Assembly: GCA_963682025.1 (NCBI GenBank)
Contig: OY821519.1
Location: forward strand, 106,438,099-106,502,098
From: Cordilura impudica
Taxonomy: Eukaryota; Arthropoda; Insecta; Diptera; Scathophagidae
Length of the DNA: 64,000 nucleotides
Direction: 5' to 3'
Shown here: one piece after another, positions 20,080 to 31,739 of the stretch
Layout of the letters: each line of letters begins with the position of its first letter
Position numbering within the stretch: position 1 is the first letter of the stretch
Notes under the pieces: generated by a model
The model's database searches: none
The model's input: the letters and a program-made list of their open reading frames with translations, nothing else
What the model was told of the DNA's origin: nothing
Position numbers and translations under genes: made by a program

Positions 20080-21420
20080 AAAGCCAGGAAATTGAAATAA
20101 TGCAAAAATTACACGAAAAGGACATTTGCAGCAATTCTGTTTGACGACAATAATGAGAGATGCAGATAAAACACGCATTTGGATATATTATGTTGCGAAA
20201 CTATTTACTATTGACGACATGTCGCCTTACGACTGTAACGCAGGGAATCCTATATCTGGAACACCAATCACTAGATGTGAAGCAGAATTCGCCATCAACT
20301 CGCTAATGGAAAGAAATACAACAAGTCCAGATAAGCTCTCTTCCGAAGTTTTTAAACTCATACTTGTGACACATTTTAACTACATCTACGACACAGGCTT
20401 AAATGAGTGGCTTAAATAACGTTTATTACCATACGACGAAGAATAATGCAAGGAAGTCCAGTGAACATAGACTAACCAGCCTAAAGTGCCATGCGCTAAA
20501 AATAGTTCTCAGAATAATACACAAAAGACTACGCCAAATGCGAAGCAGCTATGGAAGAATCTAATTTGGCTTCTTGGTATTCAGGTACTTACTGAAGACT
20601 GCCGAGAAGTCCAGAAAGATATCTTCCTCTGCTTTATTGACTATTAGAAAGTTATCGATACTGTTCAACATGGCAAGCTTATGGAAACTTTAACGCCCAT
20701 TGGAATTGAAAAGAAGGGCAGTCGATGTATAAAAAATCTCCACGGGAACGAATCAGCATGAACTGAAATATATAGTAAACTCAGTGGGAAACTGCCATTT
20801 CAAAGAGTGTAAGGCAGGGGTAAATACTGCCCGACAATCAATTTAGGGAGAAGTAATAGGAGTAAAAGTAAACGGAATATTTATCAATAACATAAGATAT
20901 GCTGACGACACCACGTTATCGGCCATCTCCATAACTGGCCTACAGAAGCTACTGAGAATCAACATTAAGAACACAAAATACATGATTATCAGCCGGAAAA
21001 ATTTACACGGCACTAAAAATAAGAAACGAGGGCATTGGACAAGTGAAAAACTTTAACTTTATTTTGGAATCTTGATAAATGAGCCATGGGACGCATCAAA
21101 GAAAGTAAGATGTCGTGTAGAGATGGCGACTGGTGCAGTTTTGCAAGCTTTTGAGACGTGGATATATAGACGTATATTTAAAATACCTTGAACGCGTCCC
21201 AAACAGTGAAGTACTAAATAGAATGAACCTGGTCCGTCGACTAATCAACACTGTCAAACATAGAAAAATCTCGTATTGAGGACATATAATGAGAAACTAT
21301 AAATAAAAATTCCTTTAATCTCAAAGGTAAAATTGAAGGAGGAAGCGCGAGAGGCAGAAGGGACAGGCTATCGTCATGAACAAAATCTCCCAAATGCTGC
21401 CAAGAATAGAGAATTGATTA
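20080..21420 (+). pseudogene. LINE remnant with YADD and GH-type C-terminal region
   Basis: Fragments of a non-LTR retrotransposon in several frames. About 20255-20420 has EAEFAINSLMERNTTSPDKL, the linker before the RT domain. About 20893 has NIRYADDTTLSA, catalytic motif C. Near 21160-21370 are FETWIYRRI and a GRGRRD-like basic stretch, typical of the region after the RT domain. Many stops and indels; the endonuclease domain was not seen. The clade is uncertain (RTE- or CR1-like are possible). Confidence 0.65.
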
Positions 21421-21496
21421 ATTTCTAAACAGATAATTATTAATTAATATAATTAATATAATAATGGAAGCGAAAAAAAAGTGTTCGAATTTAATT

Positions 21497-22010
21497 TCTC
21501 CCCCCCTAGAAATATGCGAATAACAAAAAAGACTGAGAAATACAAAGTTTTACAATAAAAAAATTTAGAGGTACCTCAACGCTACTGAAAATTTCATGTG
21601 TGTTTATATGGTGAAAACAAGATTTTTTTTCAGATTTTACGAAAATTTCGTTCCATAGTTTAACTTTTTCGATGATTTCAGTACTAAATTGTCTCTTTAA
21701 AAAGCTATATAACTTAAAATCGAATAAAAACTTGCCAAGAAATTGCTTATGTCCCAGACCACTTTTGTGCAAAAAAACTAGGTCGTGAAATTTGGCGGAA
21801 AATTTAAATTTAAGAAATTAATTAAGGCAATAATTTTTTTGGTCTCCGACATGAAGTATTGTTTTATTACCACGTTTTTAACCTATTGCGCAATAAGACC
21901 GAAGATAGGAAATTTTTTTGAAAAAGTTTTGAAAACTCCTTTTTTGAGTTTTAAAAAATTTTCTTAAACAACATTTCAAAAAATGGATCTGTAAAGTTTT
22001 GTTAGATATA
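21497..22010 (+). repeat. Solo arm of the foldback element
   Basis: Diverged copy of the left arm of the palindromic element at 32968-35738. Shared words in order: CCCCTAGAAATATGCGAATA, TACAAAGTTTT, TTCAGATTTTACGAAAATTT, CCCAGACCACTTTTGTGC, ATGAAGTATTGTTTTATTA and CCTATTGCGCA. The inverted partner arm is absent here. The ORFs in this stretch are not conserved. Confidence 0.65.
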
Positions 22011-22014
22011 TATT

Positions 22015-22310
22015 AGACATGTTTTTTGAAATGTTTGTATGGGGAACCCCCAGAGGGTTCCAGTGAGTGTGCCACTGGCATGGGTGTGTCGGCCCTCCAA
22101 AGTTAGTGGGGGTTGATCATACATTTGGACTCGATTGGGGCACTCTAAATGGGTCAAAGTGAGACAGACAGACAGACAGGCCAAAAGTCGGGACATCAGA
22201 ATTCGTTCTAGAGAGTTTCTTATTTTGATCCCTAGAATATGATTTTCCTTGTCACTTGAGCGATTTTTTCGCCTCCCTACAAATCGACCCGCCCTAGTGT
22301 ACATATATTA
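22015..22310. repeat. GC-richer block ending in GACCCGCCCTAGTG
   Basis: The block has a local hairpin (GGAACCCCCAGAGGGTTCC near 22041), a CAGACAGACAGACAGG run, and ends in CAAATCGACCCGCCCTAGTG. It lies directly after the solo foldback arm and may be the other end of that derivative element, or a separate MITE end. The base composition differs from the surroundings. Assignment is open. Confidence 0.35.
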
Positions 22311-22968
22311 TCCAAAACTGTTCAAATTGCATTTGTATGATCGCTTACATCCGAATAACGGACTTTCAAATTAAAAAGAAGATAAAAATTATGTATAAAA
22401 ACTACTTTGAAATAAGAGATGAGTAAAGTGGTATGGAAAACATCTGCAGAATTGACCACTTCATTAGATTACTTACCAGCTCTTTTATTTATTGAAGTCA
22501 TGTTTCCTACATAGAGATTATCACTTAATAGATTTTGAAGTTTTTGATATGTGACAATTGAAGCGATAAACTAAGTATCTACATGTTATTATCGCAGATG
22601 TTATTAATATATATACATTTATTATAAAGAAGCCACATATTTAAACCACAGACATTGCTAAATTCTTAATAACTCTAAGCTTTTCTTTTTCTTATTCTAG
22701 AGAGCTTATTATCTCAGGTGACCAAATTTTTTTTTTGGAATTTATTAATGTAATATAACTTTGACTAATTCAATTCCAGCACTGTTCATCGCTCGGTTGG
22801 TTACTTTTGTCGTTGTTCATATTTTTGTGTAAAATTGTTTAGCTTGTCATAAAAATATCTTTTATTCAACAGAATATTTTAATATACACAACATATTCTG
22901 ACAAAAGTAACGTATGCACGCAAATGACTTTGTTCCTATGTACCTACTCGTACATATAAGCTATTTTT

Positions 22969-23522
22969 GTACCCTATACCACTATGTGTCAGGGTATAAT
23001 GAGATTGTGCTGAAGTCCGTCCATTGTCTGTCTGTCCGTCCGTCTGTGTGTCTACGTAAACCTTGCAATAAAACTATTGGTGGCAATATATTTTGAATAT
23101 ATATTAATGAATTTTAGTATATAAGGTTTTGTTGACCATAGCACGAACGCTGTTGAAATTGGCGAAAATCGCTGAATGTTCATACTAATACAAATGACTC
23201 CTATCAGACCGACTTAAATGGTCGTAGGTTCAGACCATCATATATATATCGAATACCAAAGAACACTCTGCAGCACTATAGGTCCCATATAAAGCTGATT
23301 CATGATCTTCACTTAAAACCAAGCTATTGCATAGCTTATTTTTAAATTTGGGTTGTATATGTTTTTGAGAAGAGTAAGTAACTTTACTAAATATGGTAAT
23401 GATCGGTACATTTTTATACTAGCACTAATATATGATTTATGCTTATTTTCTATATTCATTTATTGCTTTAGCAAAATCGGTATCGTATAGTCGGTCTAGA
23501 CCTACCATAATTTTCTTACTTG
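22969..23522 (-). mobile_element. Mini-me-like repeat, internally deleted
   Basis: Ends are intact: TACCCTATACCACTATGTG at the left, and GTATAGTCGGTCTAGACC with TTTTCTTACTTG at the right. The GTCY run (GTCTGTCTGTCCGTCCGTCT) is present. About 200 bp shorter than the full copies. Confidence 0.75.
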
Positions 23523-24764
23523 TTTTAAACTATATTTGTACGTTGTTACTTATATGAGTAGCATGTTTGTTTTTTTTTACAAAGATATAAAAGAAATCTA
23601 CAAAAGAATATCTTAACAAAAAGCCATAAAAGTACATTGATCTTGATTATAATGATTTCAAGTTGAAGCCGGTTTACCAACGTATTACGACGGAGTGGTA
23701 CATATCTTTACACAACTGAAATTTATTATATTTCTTTTCAACCAACATTGAAGAATCCAATTAAGACTTGATATTTATTAAATATTTTTGTTACTTCACT
23801 TCACTCATTATACATTTCTTTTGAAATAGAAATCTTAGCTATTGACGTTAAAAACGTCGTAAAATAATGCATTTTCATGGTAATTAATTCGATTTCCTGC
23901 TTTGCTATTATATTACTTGTGGTTTTCCATGTGCTAAAACAGCTTATAAAAAAAGACGATTTGACGTTGACTTTGCATTACTAAACTAGTTATTATTTAT
24001 GTTAGTACATTAGGACTATTACTATTTGAATTTTTTTTGAAAATATTTTAGTGGCTCTAGCTTAGTTGGATACACAAATATAAATTATAAAATCAAATTA
24101 TACATATTTGTCGAATTTGGTAAAAGAAAAAATTTACCACGGAAATTCGACTAAGTTTGGAATAAAATGTTAATTTTTAGCTTTTATTTTAATTTTTTTC
24201 ATAAAGTTTATTTTATAGGGTTTTATTCACAACCGACTCGAAAAAAGTAATTTGGTTATAACCCTAATGTATATACATATACACATACATACATACATAT
24301 ATACATATATCTAAAGAACCTAAAGGTTATAATTAACGATGCTAAGGTTAATTCATAGTACATATAACTATTTACATAAAGCAACCACAAACGTAAGTTT
24401 AACTGTTAGATAAAATTTCTCCTATCCAGCCAACAGTTTTAGCACAAGTAATAATAATGGGAAGTTTTCAGAATGATTTCTTTTTTAATAATAATACAAG
24501 ATATTAGAAAAGGAACCCGCTATTTTACAATGGGAAAAACAAAAAAATTACAAATCAGATTTTTATTAAAAATTGTATATTCATCTGAGGAGGATGAAAT
24601 GTATGTATCGATTACAGATGATGACATGGGCTTTCTAAGTATTTTATTTGTAAATATACTGCATTTGTAATGGATGCGCATTGGACTTTCCATTTAATGG
24701 CAATCGATTTCTTTCTTTATTTTATTTGAGAAAAAAAAAATGTTTTATAACCATAATTGAATTA
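23523..24764. other. AT-rich DNA with a short CATA microsatellite
   Basis: No gene is supported. A (CATA)n/(TA)n tract lies at about 24268-24312. A 65-codon open frame at 24473-24670 has the composition of the surrounding DNA and no recognisable motif. Confidence 0.55.
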
Positions 24765-25262
24765 AAATAACCTAATCCATAAGAACAAAGTTTTTATTAA
24801 AACTCTTTCCTTATGCATATAAGTTTTGAATCTCTCTGTGACTTTGCGTGACTTTGCGTGACTATCTTTAAATTAATCTTTGGTCACAACAAGTCTATAG
24901 ACCAAGTTTCGGAGTGACTGGATGAGGGGAAATGGGGTTTAAATCACTCCGTGACTGTGCGTGACTGTGCGTGACTAAGTCAAAGTTAATCTCTTTTTCA
25001 CAGCAAATGTATGGACCCAGTTTTAGATCGATCGAATAGGGGAAATGACATTTAGATCATTCCGTGACGGTGCGTGACTATGCGTGACTGTGCGTGACTA
25101 CCCAAAAATTAATCTGTAGTCACAACAAGACTATGGGCCAGGTTTCAGAGCAATTGAATAAGGAGGAATGGGGTTGACACACGACATACAGACAGACCGA
25201 CAGACAGACAGACAGACAGACAGAGAGTATGAGTTAAAACAAAGAGCTTAAAAAGCAAATAA
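24765..25262 (+). repeat. Tandem GTGACTGTGCGTGACT repeat element, four units plus (GACA)n
   Basis: A leader (AACAAAGTTTTTATTAAAACT) is followed by units of about 103-113 bp. Each unit has CTCCGTGACTGTGCGTGACT, then a (A)AAGTTAATCT-type block, then CACAACAAGTCTATGG and a GAT(T/C)GGATGAGGGGAAAT block. It closes with a (GACA)n run and GAGAATGAGTTAAAA-type sequence. The same layout recurs at 52562-53120, so it is a dispersed element and not a local satellite. Confidence 0.7.
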
Positions 25263-25559
25263 ATTTTGGTGCTGCTCCGTGTTCTGTCGAATTTTCTGTA
25301 CAAATTTCATATAATTTGTACCATTTTAATACATTAATTATTATTGTCATCATTAAATAACTCAAGTGTTGAAAGAAATTAATAAGGTTTTATTATTTAA
25401 ATTTTATTGGCTATGGGCCAAATCTTAAAATATTCTCGACGTGAAATTGACCGTTGAAAAAGTTTAATTAAAATTTTGATTTTAAACTCATTTGAATGGT
25501 ATTTATTATTTTTTATATTTTTGTAAATACAAATGATAATTTTTTGTTGGCACTTCGTG

Positions 25560-25828
25560 ACAGCTTATTATGCTAACATACTAACTTTGATAACTTATGA
25601 GCTCACATTAAGTCCCAAGACTATCTATTACAGTACTCTAGGAATACGACATTAAATATTTACTTTGTATGGTAGGTGCCACGCCCATTGGCCCGAACCC
25701 GCCCATTTTTTCGCCCCTCTTCAAATCAGTTTAATATGGACATATGCAGATATTATATGTTAAAATTAGATGTTAAAAATTCACTTCATAAACATACACA
25801 CATACATACATGTATACATTTATATATA
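25560..25828 (-). repeat. Fragment of the CACGCCCA tandem-unit Helitron (family D)
   Basis: Holds AACTTATGAGCTCACA, CAGTACTCTAGGA and TTTGTATGGTAGGTGCCACGCCCA, matching about two units of the array at 38891-39731 in the same orientation. No end structure is preserved; a small Helitron abuts it on the right. Confidence 0.55.
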
Positions 25829-26134
25829 CTAGCAGATTCCAGCGCTCGAAGTTCAAGTGCAATTTCTAGGCAGCTTTATTTTTCAACTTAGCCAATTCAC
25901 AAACCAACATTTTAATGATTTATTATTATTGTGAATGAAGATAACAAACTCATTAACAAACACATTAACAAATTTAATAAAACACACATAACCTATGTAT
26001 AATTTTATGTATGTGTTAGTAGCAACTTTAAATGCAATTTACTCAAAATGAGGGAAAAAATTTAAAAATTTCTAAATTTGCAAACGGCTAAAAAGAACAA
26101 AACAATAAATCGCCTAGCCTATTAATATTATAGA
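25829..26134 (-). mobile_element. Small Helitron (family B), complete
   Basis: On the - strand it starts A|TCTATAATATTAATAGGC at 26134 and ends GGAATCTGCTAG|T at 25829, satisfying the TC...CTAG and A/T insertion rules. It is 306 bp with no gene. The copy at 32336-32708 shares the whole layout, including TATGTGTTAGTAGCAA and ATGCAATTTACTCA. Confidence 0.65.
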
Positions 26135-26800
26135 TATAAACCTTAATATTCTAGATCTGTTTCTATTCGAATTTTCAATAAGTGCCTGCTGAAGGTCGAT
26201 TTATCCTATTCTACAAAAAAGTTTAAAAACAAGTCATCCCACAATTTGAACTTTAATGTTTAAAAAAATTACATTAAATAGACTATTTTCAATCGATATA
26301 AATTGCCAAAGGCTCATTTTATTTCTAATAAAATATACTTTAAGAATTGAGTTTTAAAAAATGTAGCAAAAAATGCAGACCCAATAGAAAAATTTATAAA
26401 AAAAAAACATAATTTAGTGATAAAAATATCCGTATAAGACTTTTCAGTTTAAGCTTCATTTTTCGATTTGAACTAATAGCTTTTCCCATATTGGTAGCAC
26501 TGTTTTTGACTGTTTCAACTTTCAATAATTTCAGTACTTCAACAATGATACTCGTTGTTATAAACATGCAAAAGTGTAAAAGGTGAAGCAAGATCACACC
26601 AAAATCTTTCAGAACTAACAGTTTTATTTAACGAACGTGGCGTGGTGCACTTCGATTGGCCAAACTGTTAATAAGAAATAGTATTTGTGTGTAATATGTT
26701 ATTTTTATGAAGCTATTCAAAAAAAGGGAATCGCAATTAGCGTCAGGCTACTCTTGGTTTTTGAATCCCCTCAAACTTCATTTGAAAATTAAGAAAGATT
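26135..26800. other. AT-rich DNA, nothing recognised
   Basis: A 67-codon open frame at 26394-26597 on the - strand shows no known motif. No repeat was identified. Confidence 0.5.
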
Positions 26801-26865
26801 AAAAGGATACTGACTAAAAAATAGTATTAGATATTAACATATGTTAATTTGGCGTCAGATATATT

Positions 26866-26975
26866 ACACCATCCCACACAAAATCATCTAAAACTTTAAT
26901 GATTGGGTTAGAAATTAAATCAGGCTCAAGATCAAATATTTTTACTTTAAATAAAGCAAAAAAAGGATTGCAATA
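26866..26975 (+). repeat. Fragment of Helitron family C
   Basis: TTTAATGATTGGGTT and AGGCTCAAGATCAAAT match 53512-53553 in the complete family C copy. The fragment is cut on the right where the - strand LINE 3' end begins. Confidence 0.45.
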
Positions 26976-27267
26976 TTTGTTTCAAAAATAGATCTTTATT
27001 CAGCATGACAGGTTATACAGTATGACAGGTTATTCGGGTCGAGTCACCAACCCTCATCAGTAATCAAAAGCAGTATATATTTTGTTTGGAAAAAAGTTAA
27101 ATTTATATACCTTTTCTCTGAAACCAATGCAATAAGAATCCAAGCAGTTATAATATAAAACCTTCTCCAACATAACAAACTAAAATATAAAACAACTTTG
27201 AAACACATGTTGTTGCATATATGTAAACATACTGCATACCGCAGATTTTAATATTTTAAGGAATAGC

Positions 27268-28941
27268 TTAAGAACAAGAGCATATTTGTGCTTGTCTCAT
27301 ATACCGTGATATCAAATTTGACGAATAGTATGGGACAAATATGAAGAAATTTTTATTTAGATAAAGTATTATATCCCTTTTAATCAAATCTAAACTTTTC
27401 TGAAAATCAATAATGTTATACAGTTGATTAAATTCTATACACAGCCGACGAAAAGGATCAGAGTTGGCATAATTTGTACGATAATACTTTACAATTAGGA
27501 ACTGAAAATACCGTGAACAGCGCCGTGTGGTATTAATATTGATTCTGCTAAGGAGAAATTCTGAGTATATATTTCCATTTATCAAGTTGAACAAAAAAGT
27601 TATATTAAGCATACTTCTTCGGCTTTTAAGCGTAGGAAGCTTAATAAGAGCGAGACGGCTTCTATAAGAAGGTAATTGTATATTTGGATTCCATCCAAGT
27701 CCACGAAGGCAAAATATTAGAAATTGTTTTTGAATAGACTCAATTGAATTTGAATGAACGGTGTAAAAAGGATCCCAAACTACAGAACCATATTCCAAAA
27801 TTGGTCTTACTAGTGTAGTGAAAAACTCTTTCGCCCAACGCTTGATAAAACCAAGCACACCAAATGCCTTGTTAATTGTAAGTGATATATGTTTACGAAA
27901 GTCCAGGCGCTTGTCCAATAAAACCCCGAGAGCATTAAATGTTTTCATCATTTCCAATCGATCGTTGTTCATCAAAAACTGGCCATTAATAGGAAAAGAT
28001 CTTGGAAACACCATATATTTACATTTTTTTACATTAAGGTCCATTAAGTTTATATTACACCATGCTGTGAAATTATTAACATCCAGCTGTAAACGTGATT
28101 GCTTCTCATTATTGTTGGATGAATAAAGTATTTTAACGTCATCTGCATACATCAGGCATTTACATAAGTTAATAGCTGAAGGAAGATCATTAATAAATAG
28201 AGTAAATAAGAGTGGACCCAAATGACTTCCTTGAGGCACACCAGATAAAACATTAATCGATTTTGACTGAAGATTACGAAATTTAATATACTGTTTTCGG
28301 CCAGTTAAATAGGAATATATCCATTTCAATAGCGTATTACTAGAACCCATACGATCGAGCTTAAACAATAAGAGATCATAGTTAACCCTGTCGAATGCTC
28401 TATTAAAATACGTATAAATAGCATCAGTTTGCATTTTGTTTAAAAAAGCTTCATTAACAATCGTTGTAAGTTCAAGAAGATTGGTAACAGTTGAGTGGGA
28501 TTTACGGAAACCATGTTGTTCAGGAGCTAGGATTGTAGATACTTGGTGAGACAAAGCATCAGTTATGAGTTTTTCAAATAGTTTTGGAATAGAGCTTAAT
28601 CTTGCAATCCCTCTATAATTTGAAATCACGGATCTACTACCAGCTTTAAATAATGGAATTATAAAGGATTTATTCCAATAATTAGAGAAATATGCCAATT
28701 TAAGTGATTTATTATATAGAAACGTTAGGGGAATATACAGCGGGTTAGCACATCGCTTCAAAACACAATTTGGAACACCATCAGGACCAGGAGCATATGA
28801 AAAATTTAGTTTCATCAAATTATTTAAAACAGCTTGTTCTTGAATAAATGGAATATTTATAAAAGATGCATCAGGAATCAAGTATGGATACTCAGAAGTA
28901 TTGTCAAAAACTGGAGTATGTTGAAGCAAAAAATTCAGCAA
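27268..28941 (-). pseudogene. LINE ORF2, reverse transcriptase domain (557 codons open)
   Basis: Long open frame with RT blocks in order: APGPDGVPNCVLKRCA, YRGIARLSSIPKLFEKLI, EQHGFRKSHSTVTNLLELTT, IYTYFNRAFDRVNYDLLLFK (motif A), LSGVPQGSHLGPLLFTLFIN (motif B), LMYADDVKILY (motif C), NALGVLLDKRLDFRKHI and LVRPILEYGSVVWDPF. In motif A the expected catalytic Asp (YTDF) is Tyr (YTYF), so the enzyme is probably inactive even though the frame is open. It is separated from the linker by a frameshift. The C-terminal half has no RNase H. Confidence 0.85.
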
Positions 28942-29257
28942 ACATGTGGCTTATTGAAATATCGTCAGAGGTTTCTATATTATTTAGTTTCATTTTTGGT
29001 GGGCAATCAAGTGATCTCTTTTTAGAGTTTACAAATTTATAAAATGATTTAGGATCGTTTTTTAAATTGTTTTTAATTTTAATCACATAATTATTGTAAG
29101 CAGAACGATTTGCCAAATTGTATTCCGATCTAGCAATAGAATAGTCCATGTAATTTACAGATGATCCACGTTCTTTATATCTCTTGAACATTTTGTTTTT
29201 TCTGTTTTTAAGACCTGAGAGAAATTTTGTACTCCACGGAGGGCCAGTAGATTTCAA
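28904..29257 (-). pseudogene. LINE ORF2, linker region
   Basis: 117 codons with STGPPWSTKFLSGLKNRKNK at the start and DPKSFYKFVNSKK near the middle, the usual region between the endonuclease and RT domains of LINEs. Ends FAEFFASTYSSF-stop; one extra T near 28920 shifts it away from the RT frame, which continues DNTSEYP. Confidence 0.7.
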
Positions 29258-30170
29258 AACACTCTTCTAGCAAATGATAGAATGATGTAAGCATCATGTC
29301 TAAGTCATCATTGTGATGAGCGAAAACAACATGCCAGTTAATTTGTGATAAAGCAGAGGAAAGAACATCATAATTTGTTCTTGAAAAACAAATGCGACTT
29401 TTACTGAAGGCTGTATTTGGAATATCAAAATTAATTTGTAGAGTTGGATGATAACGATCTTCTGGTTTTGAGATAGGAAATGTTTGCGATATGCAATAGT
29501 CGGTCGGTTCGTTCACAAAAACTAAATCCAATGACTTACCAAAAGCATTAACGACGTTATTTATTTGAAAAAGACAATTTGAAGATAGTCCATGTATAAA
29601 ATCGACATTTGATTCAGCTGATACTGGCACTAAATGCTTACAATCGGGTTCAGACTGCCAAGATATTGATGGAATATTGAAGTCACCAATTAACGTGACC
29701 GAATCGGTTGGTTTTAATTTTTTCAAAATTAAATATATGGATTTTTTATGTTCATCATCGATTTCGATGGAAGACTTTGGAGGAATATAAGAACAAATGA
29801 TATACAATATTTTATTATTATGTAATTTTAACAACACACAGATAATTTCAATGTTAGGAAGATCATTTAAGAATATTTCTTCAGCTGAAATAGTGTTCAT
29901 CACGACAATTAAAACTCCACTACCTTTACGATTTCCATCATTTCTGTCACGTCTAAAAAGTTGATACTTAGGACATAAAATTTCAGAATTGTGGATACCA
30001 TTATGGAGCCAGGTTTCAGTCAGAATAATTATATGATTATCAAAACCAAAACTGTCAGCAAAAAGGAATGGTAGCTTAGTGTTGAGACCTCTAACATTTT
30101 GATAAATAGTAGTGATAGTATCGACAGCAGAATTAATTAGTTTTTTGGAACAGGAGCAGTTGATTTGGGT
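29208..30170 (-). pseudogene. LINE ORF2, AP-endonuclease domain
   Basis: This domain nicks target DNA to prime reverse transcription. The open frame extends upstream of the first Met (29903) to about 30170, reading YQNVRGLNTKL, IIILTETWL and YQLFRRDRNDGNRKGSGVL. Then come TLIGDFNIPSISW (the GDFN motif), KSLDLVFVNEP and EDRYHPTLQI (the S/DH motif, degraded). It reaches a stop at about 29208; a single-base shift near 29265 separates it from the linker frame, in which LKSTGPPWSTKF follows. Confidence 0.75.
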
Positions 30171-30249
30171 AAATAGGCAATATCATTTTTCGGCTTATCC
30201 TTGTATATATACTCACGAGTAATAACATTTGGTGGCCATAAGCATCTAG

Positions 30250-30930
30250 TTTACCACCATTCCCAAGAGGCAACTCATATATCGATATCTGCGTTGCAGA
30301 CGCTCATTTAAATATCATGAAAATGAAAAACTCTATAAATTGTCTGAGAACAATAGATTATGATAGTGATCATAATTTTTTAGAAATTATTGCAACATTG
30401 CATGAGTTCGATCAACAATATTTCTTTATCGATAACATAACTAATCCAAGACATAATTAAGAAAACTAATTGGAGAAAATTTAAAAACAATATCTTAAGG
30501 GAACTTAACAATTTTGAGCCGGTACATAATGGTAGAAACCCTTCAAACGCTGAAATTTATATATACTTAAAAAAAAGTGGACTGTCTCATTTCGAACTGA
30601 ATAGAGAAATCGGTTCCAAAATTTGAGTACACTAATCCAGTGGAAAAATTTGTTAACCCGATCATTAAAAAACTACAACAAGAAAAAAGTAAAATAGTCT
30701 CTAATATCAAAAAACATAACAGATTGCAAACAAGACTCACACCATCAGAACTAAACCTACTTAAGGTAAAATTAAAATTAATAAAGAAGATCATCAATGA
30801 TAACTTTGCATTGGAAGTAAACAATTATTGTAGGAGGAAGCTATCCAAATTTAGTAGTCGGAACGCAGAAAATATGTTCAGGGAAAGCAAAAAGCAGTTT
30901 AGATTGCCCTCATTCGATATTAGCAATAAA
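30250..30930 (+). pseudogene. LINE endonuclease end and linker
   Basis: GNSYIDICVADAHLN and LRTIDYDSDHN are the last blocks of an AP-endonuclease domain. A frameshifted linker follows, including the open stretch 30640-30951 with VEKFVNPIIKKLQQEK and SSRNAENMFRESKK. The reading frame runs into the mini-me-like repeat at 30934. Confidence 0.65.
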
Positions 30931-30933
30931 AAA

Positions 30934-31736
30934 CAAGTAAGAAAATTATAGTCGGTCTAGACCGACTATACAATACCCTATACCATGCGTTTAGATACCC
31001 TATCTCTCAGGCTCAACTAACTGGATATAGAAAATAGGCATAAACCAAATTTGAGTGGGATTTTTATTAATTTTTTCGGCTGCAGATATGAAAAAGTTCA
31101 TATCGGATGCTATATATATATGGGGCCTAGGCCCAAAAATGGACTGATCCTGACCATGTTTGGTAAAATCTCTTGTATTTTGCAAAAATATATACAAACA
31201 CAATTTGAGAAGAATCAGTGCAATATTATTGTTTTTTGATAGATTTAAGTGAAGATCGGGAAGCAGCTCTATATGGGGCCTATGACTAAGAGTTGTCCGA
31301 TAGGGATCATTTTTGGGCTACTGATTAACGGATATAATATATACATACAAACCCAATTTGACTAAGATTCGTGTGATAACTTGAATCTTATGGCAATATA
31401 TGTTGATTTCATAGGGGTCATTTGTATGGGGGCTAGGTCTGAACATGGACCGATTCTCACCAATTTCAACAGCGTTCATCCCATGGCCGATAAAAGATTA
31501 AATGCCAAATTTCATCAAAATATATTCATATTTGCGACCTGCAGTTTGAATACAAGCCTTACATGGACACACAGACGGAGGGACAGACGGACGGACGGAC
31601 ATCGTTAAATCGAATCAGATAGTGATTCTGATTCGATCGGTATAATTAAAGATGGGTGTAGGTCAAATATTTTTGGTTGTTACAAACAGCAGCGCAAAGT
31701 CATTATACCCAAACCACATAGTGGTATAGGGTATAA
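30934..31736 (+). mobile_element. Mini-me-like repeat, full length, inside a LINE
   Basis: About 803 bp, from CAAGTAAGAAAATTATAG with the AGTCGGTCTAGACCGACT palindrome to the CCACATAGTGG hairpin and GGGTATAA, with an ACGGACGGACGGAC run. LINE coding sequence flanks both sides (DISNKK before; ESLLRRAGININDVELVEEE after), so the element's ends can be fixed within a few bases. Confidence 0.85.
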
Positions 31737-31739
31737 ATA

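Larger units (their letters stand above)
26980..30245 (-). mobile_element. Non-LTR retrotransposon (LINE), 5'-truncated
   Basis: On the - strand, from 30245: the tail of an ORF1 ending ...PKSTAPVPKN-stop near 30150, an AP-endonuclease domain, a linker, a reverse transcriptase, and a 3' UTR with AATAAAGATCTATTTTTG near 27000. The order and the missing RNase H fit the Jockey/CR1 group. The element is nearly complete for ORF2 but is broken by two frameshifts and truncated in ORF1. The right edge abuts a different LINE on the + strand. Confidence 0.8.

Noticed and set aside
24473..24670. 65-codon ORF with SSEEDEMYVSITDDD
   Set aside because: Short, isolated, no conserved context or splice structure; could not be supported.
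25190..25236. Regular GACA repeats considered as a CRISPR-like array
   Set aside because: Plain microsatellite without spacers, in a eukaryotic window.
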